The notes: generated by a model not told the origin, from the sequence alone. A stretch of DNA of 64,000 nt from Saccharomycopsis fibuligera x Saccharomycopsis cf. fibuligera (GCA_001936135.1 CP012817.1:186001-250000), one strand, 5' to 3'; numbered from the stretch's first letter, positions 39,729 to 51,400 are shown. Numbers and translations: made by a program.

Positions 39729-42700
39729 CTATGAAAAAAAATACTCACTTCTGAGAACTTGATTGATATCAAGTTGCCCCTTTGATGGTGTTTTTGGAAT
39801 TAACAAAGGAACCAAAATTGGTATATAGTCTCCCAAAGCTGCTTCAAATTTTTCATTCTTCCAACTATCATTATACAAACTCAATGATGCATTGGATCCG
39901 ATTGACATATAAACAGGCTCTTTGAATTTATCCACAATCATTCGTGGCGTAATAATATCATTGTCATCATTATTAATACCATTATGATGCTGATGCTGAT
40001 GCTGATGCTGATGCTGATGCTGATGCTGTTGCTGATGCTGATGATGTTGCTGCTGCTGTTTCTTATGCTTTCTAATTTTTTGTTCTAGCTCCATTTCGTA
40101 CAACAAGGTTAAACTATGCGTCGTACGTCCTCTAGCTTCAGTTTTGATTTCACCACCATGAGAAAAACCACCAAGAATCTTAGATTTTGCCATTACTTTT
40201 TTTGAATTTTTGTTTCTCAATGCGCTGATTTCTTTTCCTGCTTCAGAGTCTTTACGAATACGAACAATTTGCCAAAAGTTGCCATACCGTGCCATGAACT
40301 CATTGCGTAAATTTTGAATTAAATCACTATCAGTATACAACTTGACAAACTCTTGTCTGGTTAATGCGTTAAGTTTATCCACATCACAGGCATGGGTCCA
40401 GTACGAATCATGCACTGAAGTAAAGGTTATGTTGTTGCGTTTTGCCGCTAAGCAAGTTAATGTCATATGGGTTGAATCTAATGAATGGATGAAATTAGGA
40501 GCAACTGCATGCATTTGCTTTTGTGTATCAACGGGAGTAACTATATCATTAGGGATATTTAAGGTGATTTTTTGTAATGGAGTCGAGATGACTTTTTTTC
40601 TCAGTTGTCTGTATGGTTGTACAATAGGTAATCCTGTTTTTGAAGTCCATATTATAGAATTTAATGGCAGATGTAATAAGTTTTTTTGATCTTCAATCGA
40701 ATTGATTGATAAAATGTATTCTGGATTTAGAGCACGCATAATTCGAGATGATGTAGCCACAAGCCAATCTTCAATTTGTTTCGCTTCTTTAAATAAAGTA
40801 CGTAAAGACTGGATTGTTAACTTGGCGATGTATGCTGCTGCCTTGAATCTATTTTGAGGATTTTGGAAAAATTCAAATTGTTCACTATTTAGCTGCATAG
40901 CTGATAATTGGCCATGTTTCAAACGTTCAGCATCTTCATTAACTGTTTTATCAATTTTCTCAAGTATTTGTCTTCTAACCCCATAAACTGTAACCCCATA
41001 CACACTGGTCATGACTGATTGCTTTATCATCTTTCTGACTAATAATGGCTGGACATATTTGGCCATCATACAGGATTCATCATCTATTTCATCATTATTA
41101 GCCAAATGCTGCTCTGTTTTTTGTTGCACAATTCTCAAAACCTCCGAATATATATCTTTTTTGAAATCATTAGGTAACAAATTGACTTCTTTTGCTCCCT
41201 CGATATCTCTTCCTAATGCTGCATAATGTTGAAGGCCATTACAACTACCATCTTGGTAAATTGCCAAATGCGATATAAACTGTTCTGGATTAGGCAGTTC
41301 CAATGCGTTAGTCAATTCAATGCATGCAGCCAACGTTTGCCATGGCTTGTCTGTTTGTTGCCACCAATGGTTGCCATTGATTGGGTTCTTGGCCGAATCC
41401 TTGATATTTGCTAAATTTGCATTAATAATTTTGATTTTATCAGCAGTTGGATATTTATCATAACCAGCCACATTAGCTAGTTGAATCTTTAGCCACCGAA
41501 GACCATTATTGCCCAACGGTTTACCTTTCCAAAACATAAGCAGAGCTCTGAAGCAATCTTGAAGCATGTAACTTACTCCAGAAGTTAATGGATAAGCTCT
41601 TCCTCTGAAATCGACTGCGTGGGAAAAATACATTATATCTCCATTTTTAGCATACACTTCCATTTGTTCGATAATATCTTCAAATCTTTGTCTCTGAACC
41701 AGCAAACTTTGAACTTGTTTCAAAATTTCTTTCTTTCCACGAGGCGTGGAACAGTTGTTAGCTTTATCTGTTAGTTTGCCCAAGTTTTCTATAGATTCTG
41801 GAATGCTTAAAAATCCACTACCAGCATCAACGTAATGTTTCAAAATTTCAAAAACGTCATTATTTATAGCAAACCCAATGGAGCCTAAATTATCCAAGCA
41901 TTCATAAACCATATCCAAGTGTCCTAACCGATCAGCTTGTCGAGCGTACGCTAGAACCTCAGCGTCATTTCTCAAAATCATGTTATTTTTCCGCAAATAA
42001 TAACCACCTTTGTCAATGGAAGACCAAGATAGTGGTGGAATTAATAATGGAAAATCAAATTGTACCCGAATCAGTCGCATTAGTTTTGATTTTAATATCG
42101 ACATATGTGTTGACATGTCATCTGTAAGCTTCAATACACCAAGCATAGACAGAGAAGAATAATGATATTTATGCTCAACTATAGAAATCCCATTTTCGTT
42201 GCAAGTTCGTAAGAAAATATCAAGGAGTGAAGCTCCTAACTCCACAAGTTCTTCAGTGGTGAATAAACTATTTTGGCTGAATTGCGCAACAGATTGATTT
42301 TGATTTTGATTTTGGCTAAACCATATCGAATGTTCTATAACTCTACCAAGGTCAATGCAAACTCTGGTGACGGTAGCATAATGTTTTTCATTATCTGCAC
42401 CAAGAACATCTTGAAGTAACGTAACCACCAAGGCCATGCACATATTTTCAATATCAAATTCTTTGCCATTGCCCATTATCAATGGCATGTATTTAAATAA
42501 TATTTTCTTGGAGCTAACTTTGCGGTTATTTTGTTCAATTCTGTCAAGAACACCTGGATTCTTCGATAAGAGATCTTCATATTCTTTTGATAGCGCTTTC
42601 AAGCTTGATCCATATAGATCACTGAGAGAAAAAACCAAATCTTCTTGACGAGCAACCATATCCCTTTTCAATCCAAGCATCTTTTGCTTACTTTTGAAAT

Positions 42701-43628
42701 AATCTTTGGGGAGCCTAAAAGGGAACAGCTCTAATGCAAATTCTTTCTTTTGATTGAATGCATGATAATCTGATAGAAATTTTTGCTTCATTTCCTCTGT
42801 TTTTAACTCATCGTAAATCTTATAGAGGGGCTTTTGTTGATCAATGTTGTCTGCGTAAATGAACTTGAATTTATTTTCAGTAATAATGTCGGAGTAGCTT
42901 TTATTATCAGCAGAAAAAGACATTTCCTCAGAATAAGTCAGTTTAAAAGGAGGATTTTCATCGTTTACAGTTTCAAGCTCTGGCTCATTAACTTCAAGTT
43001 TGATTTGAAGTGATTTGTTTAAGATCTTAACTTCCTTTTTTTCCAAGTAAGTGGCTAACTTTGATAGATAAATGGGAGAATAATCACCATATCTCTCTTT
43101 TATCAACGCTTCTTTTTGCTGAAATTTTAATGAAGATTTCATAATGCATTTTAATAACCAAGATTCAATACTCGGAGATAACAGAGTATTGCAAATGGTT
43201 TCATAATGAGCACATTCGCTTTGCGCCAATGATATTTCATGCTCAGTAATGCCTGCCAGCCGCTGCTTGAACAATATAGATAACCTTTGAAACAAATAAG
43301 TGTTCCAATACTCGCGCAAGTTATAATTAGTTAACAAGTTTTGCTGTTGGGATAAAAATAGCAAAATATCTCTAGATTTTTCAATATCCCATTTTTTCAA
43401 ATACAAATCAAGCAAAATTTTCTTTTGATTGATAACGGTTTGCTTTCTTAGTAGCTCTTTCTCGGAAAACAACCAAGTTTCCAAATCTTGAGTTGAAGTA
43501 TTAACAATTCCTTGTCTTTGGTGGTGAAGATTTGTGATGACGCCAGTGGCGAAACGTCGCACAGTGTGCTTTGAGTTGAGGCTATATATTCTTGATAGTA
43601 CCAGCATACATTTTCTTCCAGATACCAT
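39729..43628 (-). CDS. RPO41: Mitochondrial DNA-directed RNA polymerase
   Basis: Single-subunit T7-like polymerase that transcribes mitochondrial DNA and primes its replication. The 1299-residue precursor begins with a basic presequence (MVSGRKCMLVLSRIYSLNSKHTVRR). Polymerase motifs: DFRGRAYPL, GLRWLKIQLANV, motif A YQDGSCNGLQHYAALG with Asp793, motif B RKMIKQSVMTSVYG, PNFIHSLDSTHM, and motif C SVHDSYWTHACD with Asp1074. The end NQVLRSEYFFS matches the invariant C-terminus of the family. An unusual Gln/His repeat (about residues 1187-1215, coded by (CATCAG)n) and an Asn/Asp-rich stretch interrupt the region just before the C-terminus. Length agrees with the yeast enzyme (1351). A 58-codon frame lies 40 bp upstream. 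Confidence 0.96.
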   Translation of the reverse strand: MVSGRKCMLVLSRIYSLNSKHTVRRFATGVITNLHHQRQGIVNTSTQDLETWLFSEKELLRKQTVINQKKILLDLYLKKWDIEKSRDILLFLSQQQNLLTNYNLREYWNTYLFQRLSILFKQRLAGITEHEISLAQSECAHYETICNTLLSPSIESWLLKCIMKSSLKFQQKEALIKERYGDYSPIYLSKLATYLEKKEVKILNKSLQIKLEVNEPELETVNDENPPFKLTYSEEMSFSADNKSYSDIITENKFKFIYADNIDQQKPLYKIYDELKTEEMKQKFLSDYHAFNQKKEFALELFPFRLPKDYFKSKQKMLGLKRDMVARQEDLVFSLSDLYGSSLKALSKEYEDLLSKNPGVLDRIEQNNRKVSSKKILFKYMPLIMGNGKEFDIENMCMALVVTLLQDVLGADNEKHYATVTRVCIDLGRVIEHSIWFSQNQNQNQSVAQFSQNSLFTTEELVELGASLLDIFLRTCNENGISIVEHKYHYSSLSMLGVLKLTDDMSTHMSILKSKLMRLIRVQFDFPLLIPPLSWSSIDKGGYYLRKNNMILRNDAEVLAYARQADRLGHLDMVYECLDNLGSIGFAINNDVFEILKHYVDAGSGFLSIPESIENLGKLTDKANNCSTPRGKKEILKQVQSLLVQRQRFEDIIEQMEVYAKNGDIMYFSHAVDFRGRAYPLTSGVSYMLQDCFRALLMFWKGKPLGNNGLRWLKIQLANVAGYDKYPTADKIKIINANLANIKDSAKNPINGNHWWQQTDKPWQTLAACIELTNALELPNPEQFISHLAIYQDGSCNGLQHYAALGRDIEGAKEVNLLPNDFKKDIYSEVLRIVQQKTEQHLANNDEIDDESCMMAKYVQPLLVRKMIKQSVMTSVYGVTVYGVRRQILEKIDKTVNEDAERLKHGQLSAMQLNSEQFEFFQNPQNRFKAAAYIAKLTIQSLRTLFKEAKQIEDWLVATSSRIMRALNPEYILSINSIEDQKNLLHLPLNSIIWTSKTGLPIVQPYRQLRKKVISTPLQKITLNIPNDIVTPVDTQKQMHAVAPNFIHSLDSTHMTLTCLAAKRNNITFTSVHDSYWTHACDVDKLNALTRQEFVKLYTDSDLIQNLRNEFMARYGNFWQIVRIRKDSEAGKEISALRNKNSKKVMAKSKILGGFSHGGEIKTEARGRTTHSLTLLYEMELEQKIRKHKKQQQQHHQHQQQHQHQHQHQHQHQHHNGINNDDNDIITPRMIVDKFKEPVYMSIGSNASLSLYNDSWKNEKFEAALGDYIPILVPLLIPKTPSKGQLDINQVLRSEYFFS
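39984..40067 (-). repeat. (CATCAG)n-type repeat coding for Gln/His in RPO41
   Basis: Hexamer GATGCT repeats on the plus strand with a few GATGAT and GTTGCT variants; read on the minus strand they encode alternating His and Gln. The frame stays open through the repeat. Confidence 0.9.
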
Positions 43629-44233
43629 TGAGATTAGCCTGCTATTTAAGTGAAGGTTTTTAAGATTTCAGTGAAGTATGAAGTTTGTAGTTTGGATTTG
43701 ATTAGGAAGTGGTTTGAGCGAATCATCGCATGTTTGAAGCTCTGCAGGCAAACATTTTTTTTCCACATGCACCGTCATCGCGGGTATATCATCACCCCCC
43801 ATAGGAGAGAATTCAATTTGTAGATTTGATGATGTTCGTGCCATGTAAGACTCAAAAAAAAAAAAAAAAAAAAAAAAAATAAGATCCCGTTTTGAAGTAT
43901 TTATACTGTACGTTGTCATACTTGATCATTTTACAACTATTGAAGCTAAGCTTTGGTAAACGTTGAAGCACTGCTAAGGATCTATGTTGGTTTAATTTTT
44001 ACGACTAGAACAATCTTGTTCACAATGTTGAATAGTACACAAAATCAGTAAAATACCAACCTAATTAAAAACTAAAAACTACTACTTCGATCCAATTTTT
44101 TTTTTCATTTTTCATCCGTTCCTTGAAATAAAGAAAAAGAGATCGTTGTGCAAATTTAATTATACATGGTCATTATTATTAATAATAAAAAAGCAAAATC
44201 AAAATAATTTATTTATCAATAATTATTTTATAT
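43629..44233. other. Intergenic between RPO41 and RPL32
   Basis: Holds the RPO41 promoter/leader with a possible 58-codon frame (separate entry), a 26-base A run (43854-43879), and the RPL32 3' flank. No other gene recognised. Confidence 0.55.
43668..43844 (-). CDS. Possible 58-residue small protein or upstream ORF of RPO41
   Basis: Starts at an ATG (MARTSSNLQIEFSPMGGDD) and ends 39 bp before the RPO41 ATG on the same strand. Composition is not low complexity and includes two cysteines (EKKCLPAELQTCDDS). No family recognised. It may be a small gene, one exon of a spliced gene, or an upstream ORF in the RPO41 leader. The longer frame through the adjacent T run (poly-Phe) is rejected as a start. 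Confidence 0.3.
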   Translation of the reverse strand: MARTSSNLQIEFSPMGGDDIPAMTVHVEKKCLPAELQTCDDSLKPLPNQIQTTNFILH

Positions 44234-44629
44234 TTAAGCAACCAAAGCAAGACGACCCTTTGGATTGGTGACCTTGACACCTAAAGCCTTAGCTCTAGAC
44301 AAGATACCAACTCTGTTCTTGGAAGAGACATTGTGAGCAACTTCAGCAGCGTAAGATTTGGTGTGCAACAACAACAAGTCCAAGTCTTTGACGTTTCTGA
44401 CAACAAAAGTTTTGTGACCGGATGGAGACAAACCTCTAGTTTTCTTGTTAGAACCGTAACCTATAGTTGGTTCAGAAATGTTACCTCTGAATCTACGTCT
44501 AACAACAGAGTCAATACCCTTTTGTTTTCTCCAGTTTTCAGCGACTCTGTGGTATCTGTCAGAGTGATGACGCTTAAACTTCTTGGTGTGCTTCTTGACA
44601 ATCTTTGGGTGTGGTAATGAGCTAGCCAT
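44234..44629 (-). CDS. RPL32: 60S ribosomal protein L32 (eL32)
   Basis: The 131-residue protein is nearly identical to yeast Rpl32 (130 residues): it opens [20 protein letters not shown] with one extra Ser, then [55 protein letters not shown] and the tail [12 protein letters not shown]. Codons are strongly biased (AGA, TTG, GGT, AAG), as for highly expressed genes. A splice acceptor with a branch site directly abuts the ATG, so the leader is probably spliced (next entry). Confidence 0.97.
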   Translation of the reverse strand: MASSLPHPKIVKKHTKKFKRHHSDRYHRVAENWRKQKGIDSVVRRRFRGNISEPTIGYGSNKKTRGLSPSGHKTFVVRNVKDLDLLLLHTKSYAAEVAHNVSSKNRVGILSRAKALGVKVTNPKGRLALVA

Positions 44630-45316
44630 CTATGAAGGTGAGTTAGTAAAAAAGATCTTTATTGTTGTAGAATATTGTTATTGTGAACCAAGACAAGATA
44701 ATAGTGAACAGTAAGAAAACAATTGAAGAAAATTGTAATTAACTTTTTTGCCTTTTGGGTGAGAAGCAGGTTAAGAAAAAAAGATATAATAGGTTATTAT
44801 AGTTTTATTCTCAAAATCGTTTCAAATTTCATATAACATATGCAAATATTGTTATTTATAACTTTGAAAATCGCTTCATGGACTTCAATGTTGTTTTCAA
44901 TAATTCGTATGGACTGCGTTAAAATGAACCTCATGGTTGCATTGTATATGATGAATGATAGCAGTGTTTGTATATCGTAAAACATTTTCCAAATTCAGGT
45001 TTCTAATAATGTTCTTTATTTGCGTCTTGTTCTGATACTGACTCCATATAATCATTTTGCACATATTCCGTGTTCCTATCCATAAGTTTTCGTATTCAAT
45101 ATCTTGATATATTTATTGCTTAATCACTTTCTCTGATTTTGTAATATCCTCATTTTCACAAATTGAGGATTTGATGGAATTATAAACTACTTCAATTGTG
45201 TATTTTTTTTCCAACTACATTCTCGATGTTGGACTCAGTTTCACATATATCATCTGTTGTCTTGAATCTTGTGTATTCTCATAGCACTATGGACGCGCTA
45301 TTTGCCATCAACATAC
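44630..45316 (-). other. Probable RPL32 5' leader intron (687 nt)
   Basis: On the minus strand TTTTTTACTAACTCACC followed by TTCATAG lies immediately before the ATG: a perfect TACTAAC branch site and acceptor. The only GTATGT donor found upstream is at 45316-45311 (AAAG/GTATGTTG). The enclosed sequence is AT-rich with no gene of its own. Ribosomal-protein genes of yeasts often carry such long 5' introns. The acceptor is convincing, the donor is inferred. Confidence 0.7.
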
Positions 45317-45986
45317 CTTTACTGTTGTTTAATGTTGTATAGTCTTTAACCGGTACTAACAACAAAAAGTATATATCAGTCAACGACTATCTAAATAAAA
45401 ATTTTGTCAAGAGGTTTCGTTTACCGCTGGTGCTGCGGTGAGAGAATCGTTGCAATGCCAGTGGGAAACGCCTGCTGGGGCCCTCGCCAGGGCATCCAAC
45501 CAAAGAATTTTTTCTTTTTTTCCTTTTCCTCGTCTTGACCATAGTGAAAGGCGAGATACTTAGTTACCCGTCGCTTCAGCTCCTGACTTTGTATGGTGCA
45601 AATGTATGAAGAATCAGATCATGTGATATACGTGACCTGATTAAGTGAGGTAAGAAACAGCCCTGTATTAAGTCATCTGATAATCTGCTGACATAAATGT
45701 AGGGCTAATTTACAATCACCACGTGACTGAATAGTTTCCAGGCTGTTCGGGAATTGTATGGTGAAGATGAAAGGTGATGAGAGGAGTAAACATGTTTGAC
45801 GTGCACATCATATAGCAAGAAAACAGCCCTATTAGTATCATCATTGATTAATTGGACCATAACCCACATAATCATCGCAACTTACTAATCAGTACACCAA
45901 CCCTTCTGCTTGATCATCAATCTTACCATCATAGCTAGCTTCATACTTGCAAATCTATAGGGGCATCCATCTACAAGTCCAAAACG
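45317..45986. other. Divergent promoter of RPL32 and MED19
   Basis: About 670 bp shared by RPL32 (minus) and ROX3/MED19 (plus). It has a GC-richer block near 45425-45500 and a T/C-rich block (TTTTTTCTTTTTTTCC) near 45508-45528. Two ATCATGTGATAT/CACGTGAC sites lie near 45617 and 45719. Confidence 0.5.
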
Positions 45987-46565
45987 ATGAGTTCAAATTT
46001 ATACTACATTGACCCCAATCAAACGTTTGAACCTTCGAGACCATCTCCGAAGCAAAATCTAATTGAACTATACGGTTTATCGAGCTTGGCCCTATCGGTG
46101 GCCAGAACCAAACCAGACGGCACCAAAGGTATCAAGTTACGGAAATCGTACAAATCCCACATTGCTGATTTACCGGGCAAACATAACAATATCAACACCG
46201 AAAGAGATATTAGCCCAGTAGTATTCCGACCTCAATTCGTTAACCCTAATCCTGATCCTAATGTGGATCCAAATGCTGGCGGTAAACAGAATGGCCAGGG
46301 TGGAGAAAGCGGGATCAAGACTCTTGATATGAAGTTTTTGTTGGATAAGTTACGATTTGACAGAACTCCAGATACAGGGATTCCAGATTTCGATGTGGTA
46401 AATTTGGCAGTCAGCGATTCATCAAGTTTAAAGAATACTAGCGTGGCTAGTGGAAGTAGTGGTGGCGGTGGTAGTGGTGAAGGAAGCGAGGGAAAGAAGA
46501 GAAAGAAGAAAGGCGGGCAGAATGATGAGGAAACTAAGCGTCGTAAATTGGCCGAGGGGGCATAG
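45987..46565 (+). CDS. ROX3: Mediator subunit 19 (Rox3)
   Basis: Head-associated subunit of the RNA polymerase II Mediator. The 192-residue protein has the Med19 core: YYIDPNQTFEPSRPSPKQNL, LIELYGLSSLALSVARTKPDG, KGIKLRKSYKSHIADLPGKH and MKFLLDKLRFDRTPDTGIPDFD. A Ser/Gly-rich linker leads to a highly basic tail (KKRKKKGG, TKRRKLAEG). Yeast Rox3 is 220 residues. Start at the ATG opening MSSNLYYID; complete. Confidence 0.93.
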   Translation: MSSNLYYIDPNQTFEPSRPSPKQNLIELYGLSSLALSVARTKPDGTKGIKLRKSYKSHIADLPGKHNNINTERDISPVVFRPQFVNPNPDPNVDPNAGGKQNGQGGESGIKTLDMKFLLDKLRFDRTPDTGIPDFDVVNLAVSDSSSLKNTSVASGSSGGGGSGEGSEGKKRKKKGGQNDEETKRRKLAEGA

Positions 46566-46942
46566 TATTGTGATGGGCTAGAAAATTCGCCGGCTTGATG
46601 TTATTCAGATTGATGCGAGTATTTTTAGTCTTACTTACGATTACAATGCGATTACAATGTTCAAATATCCGGTCCTCGCAACATAACACTAAGAGTCTAA
46701 CTCTCTTTCTCATTGACCGCTTATTTACAGTCTGTTGCAATTATAACATGCAGATATACTATGAAACTCTGAAAACCGTCATACCATGCACAGCTATTGT
46801 GACTAATATGTGAGGACAACTAACTATATCACAAGCCACGGCACTGTTTTCAAAGCAGATAAATATAGGTGCACTATATGTATTCATAAACCATAGTTTG
46901 GCTTGACGAAACTGCCCGTGTCATTTCACTTCATTTCATTTC

Positions 46943-46978
<36 letters not shown>

Positions 46979-47348
46979 CTAACGTTTTTAACATTTCATA
47001 TTCCAAACTAATAGACTATGGCTCCGGAAGTCGATTTTCAATCATGTTTTGTTTGCAGTATTTGGCTCAAAACTGGTTTTGAGCCAAATGGCATTTTTGA
47101 ATTCAAATGTGCATGCGTATTGTTTTCACGAGTTGTAGTTCACCCTTACGCACATACTGTAATTTATTCTTACAAAAATGAGAAAAGCGAAAAGAAAAGA
47201 AGAAAAAAGGGAGCTAATACTCAAAGACAACGTGAAAGAAAAACTTGCTATTGAGCCTAGTATATACTCACAATAATTTTGCAACTTATTTCATATTTCC
47301 TATAAAATTCCGTTTAACCAGCTGGCCAACAATTGGACACTCAGTAAA
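46566..47348. other. Intergenic between convergent MED19 and the zinc-finger factor
   Basis: About 780 bp with a 34-base T run (46945-46978). Two short frames (46595-46813 and 47018-47254) have no family resemblance. A GGCTCAAAACTGGTTTTGAGCC perfect palindrome sits at about 47061-47082; it could be a terminator hairpin or a binding site. Confidence 0.55.
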
Positions 47349-48446
47349 TCAATCTTTTGAAGCATTGATCAAATTGGAGATTGAGTTTGTGCGGAAAATA
47401 GCTTTTACTCCACCTCCACTACCAGAACCACTGCCACTATCATCGAATGGAATAGCGCTGCTTTCACGACTTGTTTTAGCACTAGCACTACCATTGACGC
47501 TTAAATTCCCACTTTGGTTCATAGTAGGGGGATTAGTGCTGTAGCTTCGATGGTCCCATGGTCTGCTATACGGGCCTTTATTTTTATTTTGCTCAAGTGC
47601 AGCTGAATCAGCTCCGTTATCGCTAATACTATTCTTGTCGTGGCTGCTATTGTCGACTTTATTATCCTCAGCACGGCCAATGCTATTAGTATTGCCGCTA
47701 GTTGCTGTTGCAGCCGGAGTAGTCGCAGGTATTGCGTTGCTATTTTCAACGTGGCTTTGACTAACTCGAAACGAAGATAATGGTCGCAGGACATAATTGT
47801 TGCTGCTCTTGCTGTTGCCACCACTTCTGCTGCTATTGTTTCCACTCTCACTGGCCATGAAGTTGCCTCTTGTAGCAGATGTTGAAACAGGCGTCGAAGT
47901 AGAAGTAGAAGTGGAAGTAGAATTAGAAGCAGACGGCGAATTAGAGACTGAGGCAGAAGTAGCAATGGTGGCTGGGTGATCAAGCAATGATGGCAACGTA
48001 ATACGGCCATTGTCACTTTTACTGCTATTGTTGTTACTGAAGCTAATATTGACTGGGGATATTGGGGGTGGCAATGGTGGTAAAGCTGTGTGCTGCTGTT
48101 GCTGTTGTGGTGGCGCTGGAGGTGGTGGGATTTGATTCATTACTGAGATTTCCGCTGGTGAAAAACCAAGTCGTGGCGGAGGTAGGGGCTGCTGACTGTA
48201 ATTTTGCAACTGTGCTGGAACGTGCACCGGATAATGTTGTTGATGATCTTGAGGAGGAGGAGGAGGAGGCGGATGTGGTATGGCAGAATATGCATGTTGG
48301 GGCAGTGGATGTGGATGCGGTTGATGAAATTGAGGTTGATGAAATTGCGGTTGCTGCTGCAGTTGCTGATGACCAAACGGAGCAAAGGGATGCGGGGCGT
48401 GAGGATCATGCGAATAATGTCCGGTTGGGATGGCTGCTGGTGGAGG

Positions 48447-48490
<44 letters not shown>

Positions 48491-51400
48491 GAAAGTGCGG
48501 AGCCTGGGGATGCAGTTGTAGAGTAGGATTTGCTGCAGCAGCAGTTGCAAATTTCGGATCAAGCAAATCCAGCTGTTTTTTATTAGTGTTTCTATTTTCA
48601 ATATCCAACGTCTCATATAATCCATTCATTGTCATTTCGATATACGCAATCAACCTAGTTAAGTAATTTTCATTGACGTTATTGTTATTTTGGATAAACT
48701 GATTATTACCAAAATTTAAAAAGTTCAACCACGTTATAAAGACAATTTCAATATTTTTCAAATAGAAGTATAACACCAAATCATTGTTTATGTTGTGTAG
48801 ATTATCAACGTGGAAATTGACCTTGTTGTGAAGATTTGCATTGATTAAAAAATCATCATTTTTCAAATGTGACCCCATTTCTCTAATCAAGTATATTATC
48901 GACTGTAGAATTGGCGAGCTGATGATTTCTTTCATACTAGAGTTGTCTGCTTTTTTATCGTTAGCATTGTTATAGCCTTCGCCAGCCAGTGATGCTGATG
49001 TCTTTTGCTTTTTACTAATATGATGATGTTCCTCACTATTTTCATTGTAAGGGTCGTGTGCGGTATTAATAACTCCGAACAAAGATGAAGACGATGGCTT
49101 CTTTCTGAAACTGTAGAAAATCTTGATGAGTATAAAAAAATCCTCAATCAACAAATTGACAAAATTTTTTGGCAACTTGAGGAAATATTTCAAAAACACC
49201 AAATTATTATTGGACATGGAACCAGTATTCAAATTCAAAAAATTCATCATTATATCTTCTGGCGAGTCAGTGTTAAAGTTTCTGAATCCTTCATTGATCA
49301 AGTTTTGAGGAGACAAGGAGCTGATCAAGTATCCAATAAATAATAATGGCAATGATGCGAGACCCAAGTTGTTGTTTATGATAACATTTGTGGTGTTGGT
49401 ATCTGTGTTTTGCTGTTGTTGTTGTTGTTGTTGTTGCTGATACTTGTTGGGGCTACTATCGCCGCTGCTTGAGTTATTGTTGCTGCTACTATTATTTCCC
49501 ACAAGAAACTTTGTGATTTTGGAGCACACATTATATATGTTAACATCCCTCATAATATCGTGAATCAAATCGGAAAAACCGTTGAACGACGAATTAAACA
49601 GATGGTCATTGTTGTGGATGAAATGGCCGCTAGCATCGTAAGCTCCATTAGTGAAACTTGCGCTGCCGTGCAATGGTCCGGAATAGTAAGACTGGTGAAA
49701 TTTATGCTTCATGGTTTCATCGTCAAGTTCATACCATTGGGTGAAATCGGAGTTGATGAATGTGAATTCTTTAATGGTGATATATAGCAAGTTCCAATAA
49801 ATTTCATGATTGGGGATGATTATGTAATCGATCAACAAGTCCTGGATTAGCTTGTTGTCGCAATTAATGAGAATTTTCTTTTTGAGGATTATTATCAAAT
49901 TGTAAATGTTGATTAGGTCTTGGTTAATGTTATTGTTTATAATCATGTTGGAAAAATTGTTGACGTTGAACAAGTAATTTGAATTTGAATTGATGGTTGT
50001 GTTATTGACAATGTTCAAGTTTGGCTCGTTTGGGGAATGCACACCATGAGACTTAGATCCAAAGGTGGAAACATTGCGGGAATAAGAAACGGTGGATGGA
50101 CTCGATGCATGCGACGAGTACGGAGAATCAAGATGTAGCAAATACTGGTCGTCACTAGTAGATGACGGCGCAGTGCTGGTGGCAGTTGAAGAGGAACCAG
50201 TTGTACCGGTAAATTGTTGATAATTTGAATTACTATTGAGAGATTTATTCGCCATGATGATTGCGTTATGTAGTGCGTTCTTATTGTTGTTGAATAAATT
50301 TGACTCATTTAGTTTTAGTGATTGAAGTTCGTTTGACAAGCCCATTATGATACAGTGTTCCCTTAACGTCAAGTTCTTGAAGGTATTTGTGGGGAAAATG
50401 GCATTCGTCAAAGAGTTGATATTGTTGGTAGTATGGTGATCTTTACTATTACTGGCAATCAAATTTTTCAACAAGCTAGGCGATTTGGAAAGATTATTCA
50501 AAGCGTCCTTTAGAGTCTCGTTAGATAGGAAGTCTATTTTTTTGTTGATGTCCACCACCTTGTTTCCTGCCTTGTTTATAGACTTCACCTGAGTTTCAGT
50601 TGACATCAAGTGGTAGTCATTGTTAGTTGGCAAAATCTTGCTGAGGAAGATGTAGTGGATCTTGGGCGGCGACTTGCCAAAATTTAGTGAGTAGGCAGAT
50701 AACAAATTGTAAGCGTACCAATAATTGAACAATTCGTCATCAATGTTGGCATTCACGGCATGCGAGGTTGCTTCCTGAGAAAGCAAATTGGCGGGGATGG
50801 GCAAGCCGTGGGACTTGTAGTAGTTGATGGTGCTTAGCGAGGCACTCCCGTGGGACAGTTTTGAGTGCTTGGCGTTGATACAGTTATTAGATATGAGCAA
50901 GAAAGCGACATCATTCAAGCACTGAAAAATGGTGTGAATTGAAGCGGTACTAGACGCAAGGTTACTGCCGCTTTCGGCTGAGCTTCTGTTGTTTCCCTTG
51001 AAGTAGTAAAGCTCTTGGAGATAGTGGAACGATATGTAAGCAAGGATGGTCAACGGTTCGATAATTTCTTCTGGGTGTTGCATCTTTTGGATTATCAATT
51101 GCCAGCAGGTGTTGAATAGCTTGAGACAGTCGCTGAATTGGCCAAACTCGGCAGCGCCAAATGCCAACACGGCGTAGAACAAGCTTGAGCTGAACACCGC
51201 ACTACTGCTTGCGGTTGGTACGCCGCCGGGAGCGGACGACGATGACTTGCTTTGGCCAATTGCTGTAGAATAGTGTCGCTGGGTGTCTTCGTGCTGCGGC
51301 AAAGCAGACAAGGTCAACACCTTGTTCAAGTTCAAGATCACCGGGAACTTAATGTTAGAAATTGTGCCCCATATCAACAAGTAGTTGGAAATTTTCGAAC

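Noticed and set aside
39984-40067. Regular hexamer array resembling a direct-repeat array
   Set aside because: It is a coding microsatellite (Gln/His) inside RPO41, not a CRISPR-like array; there are no spacers.
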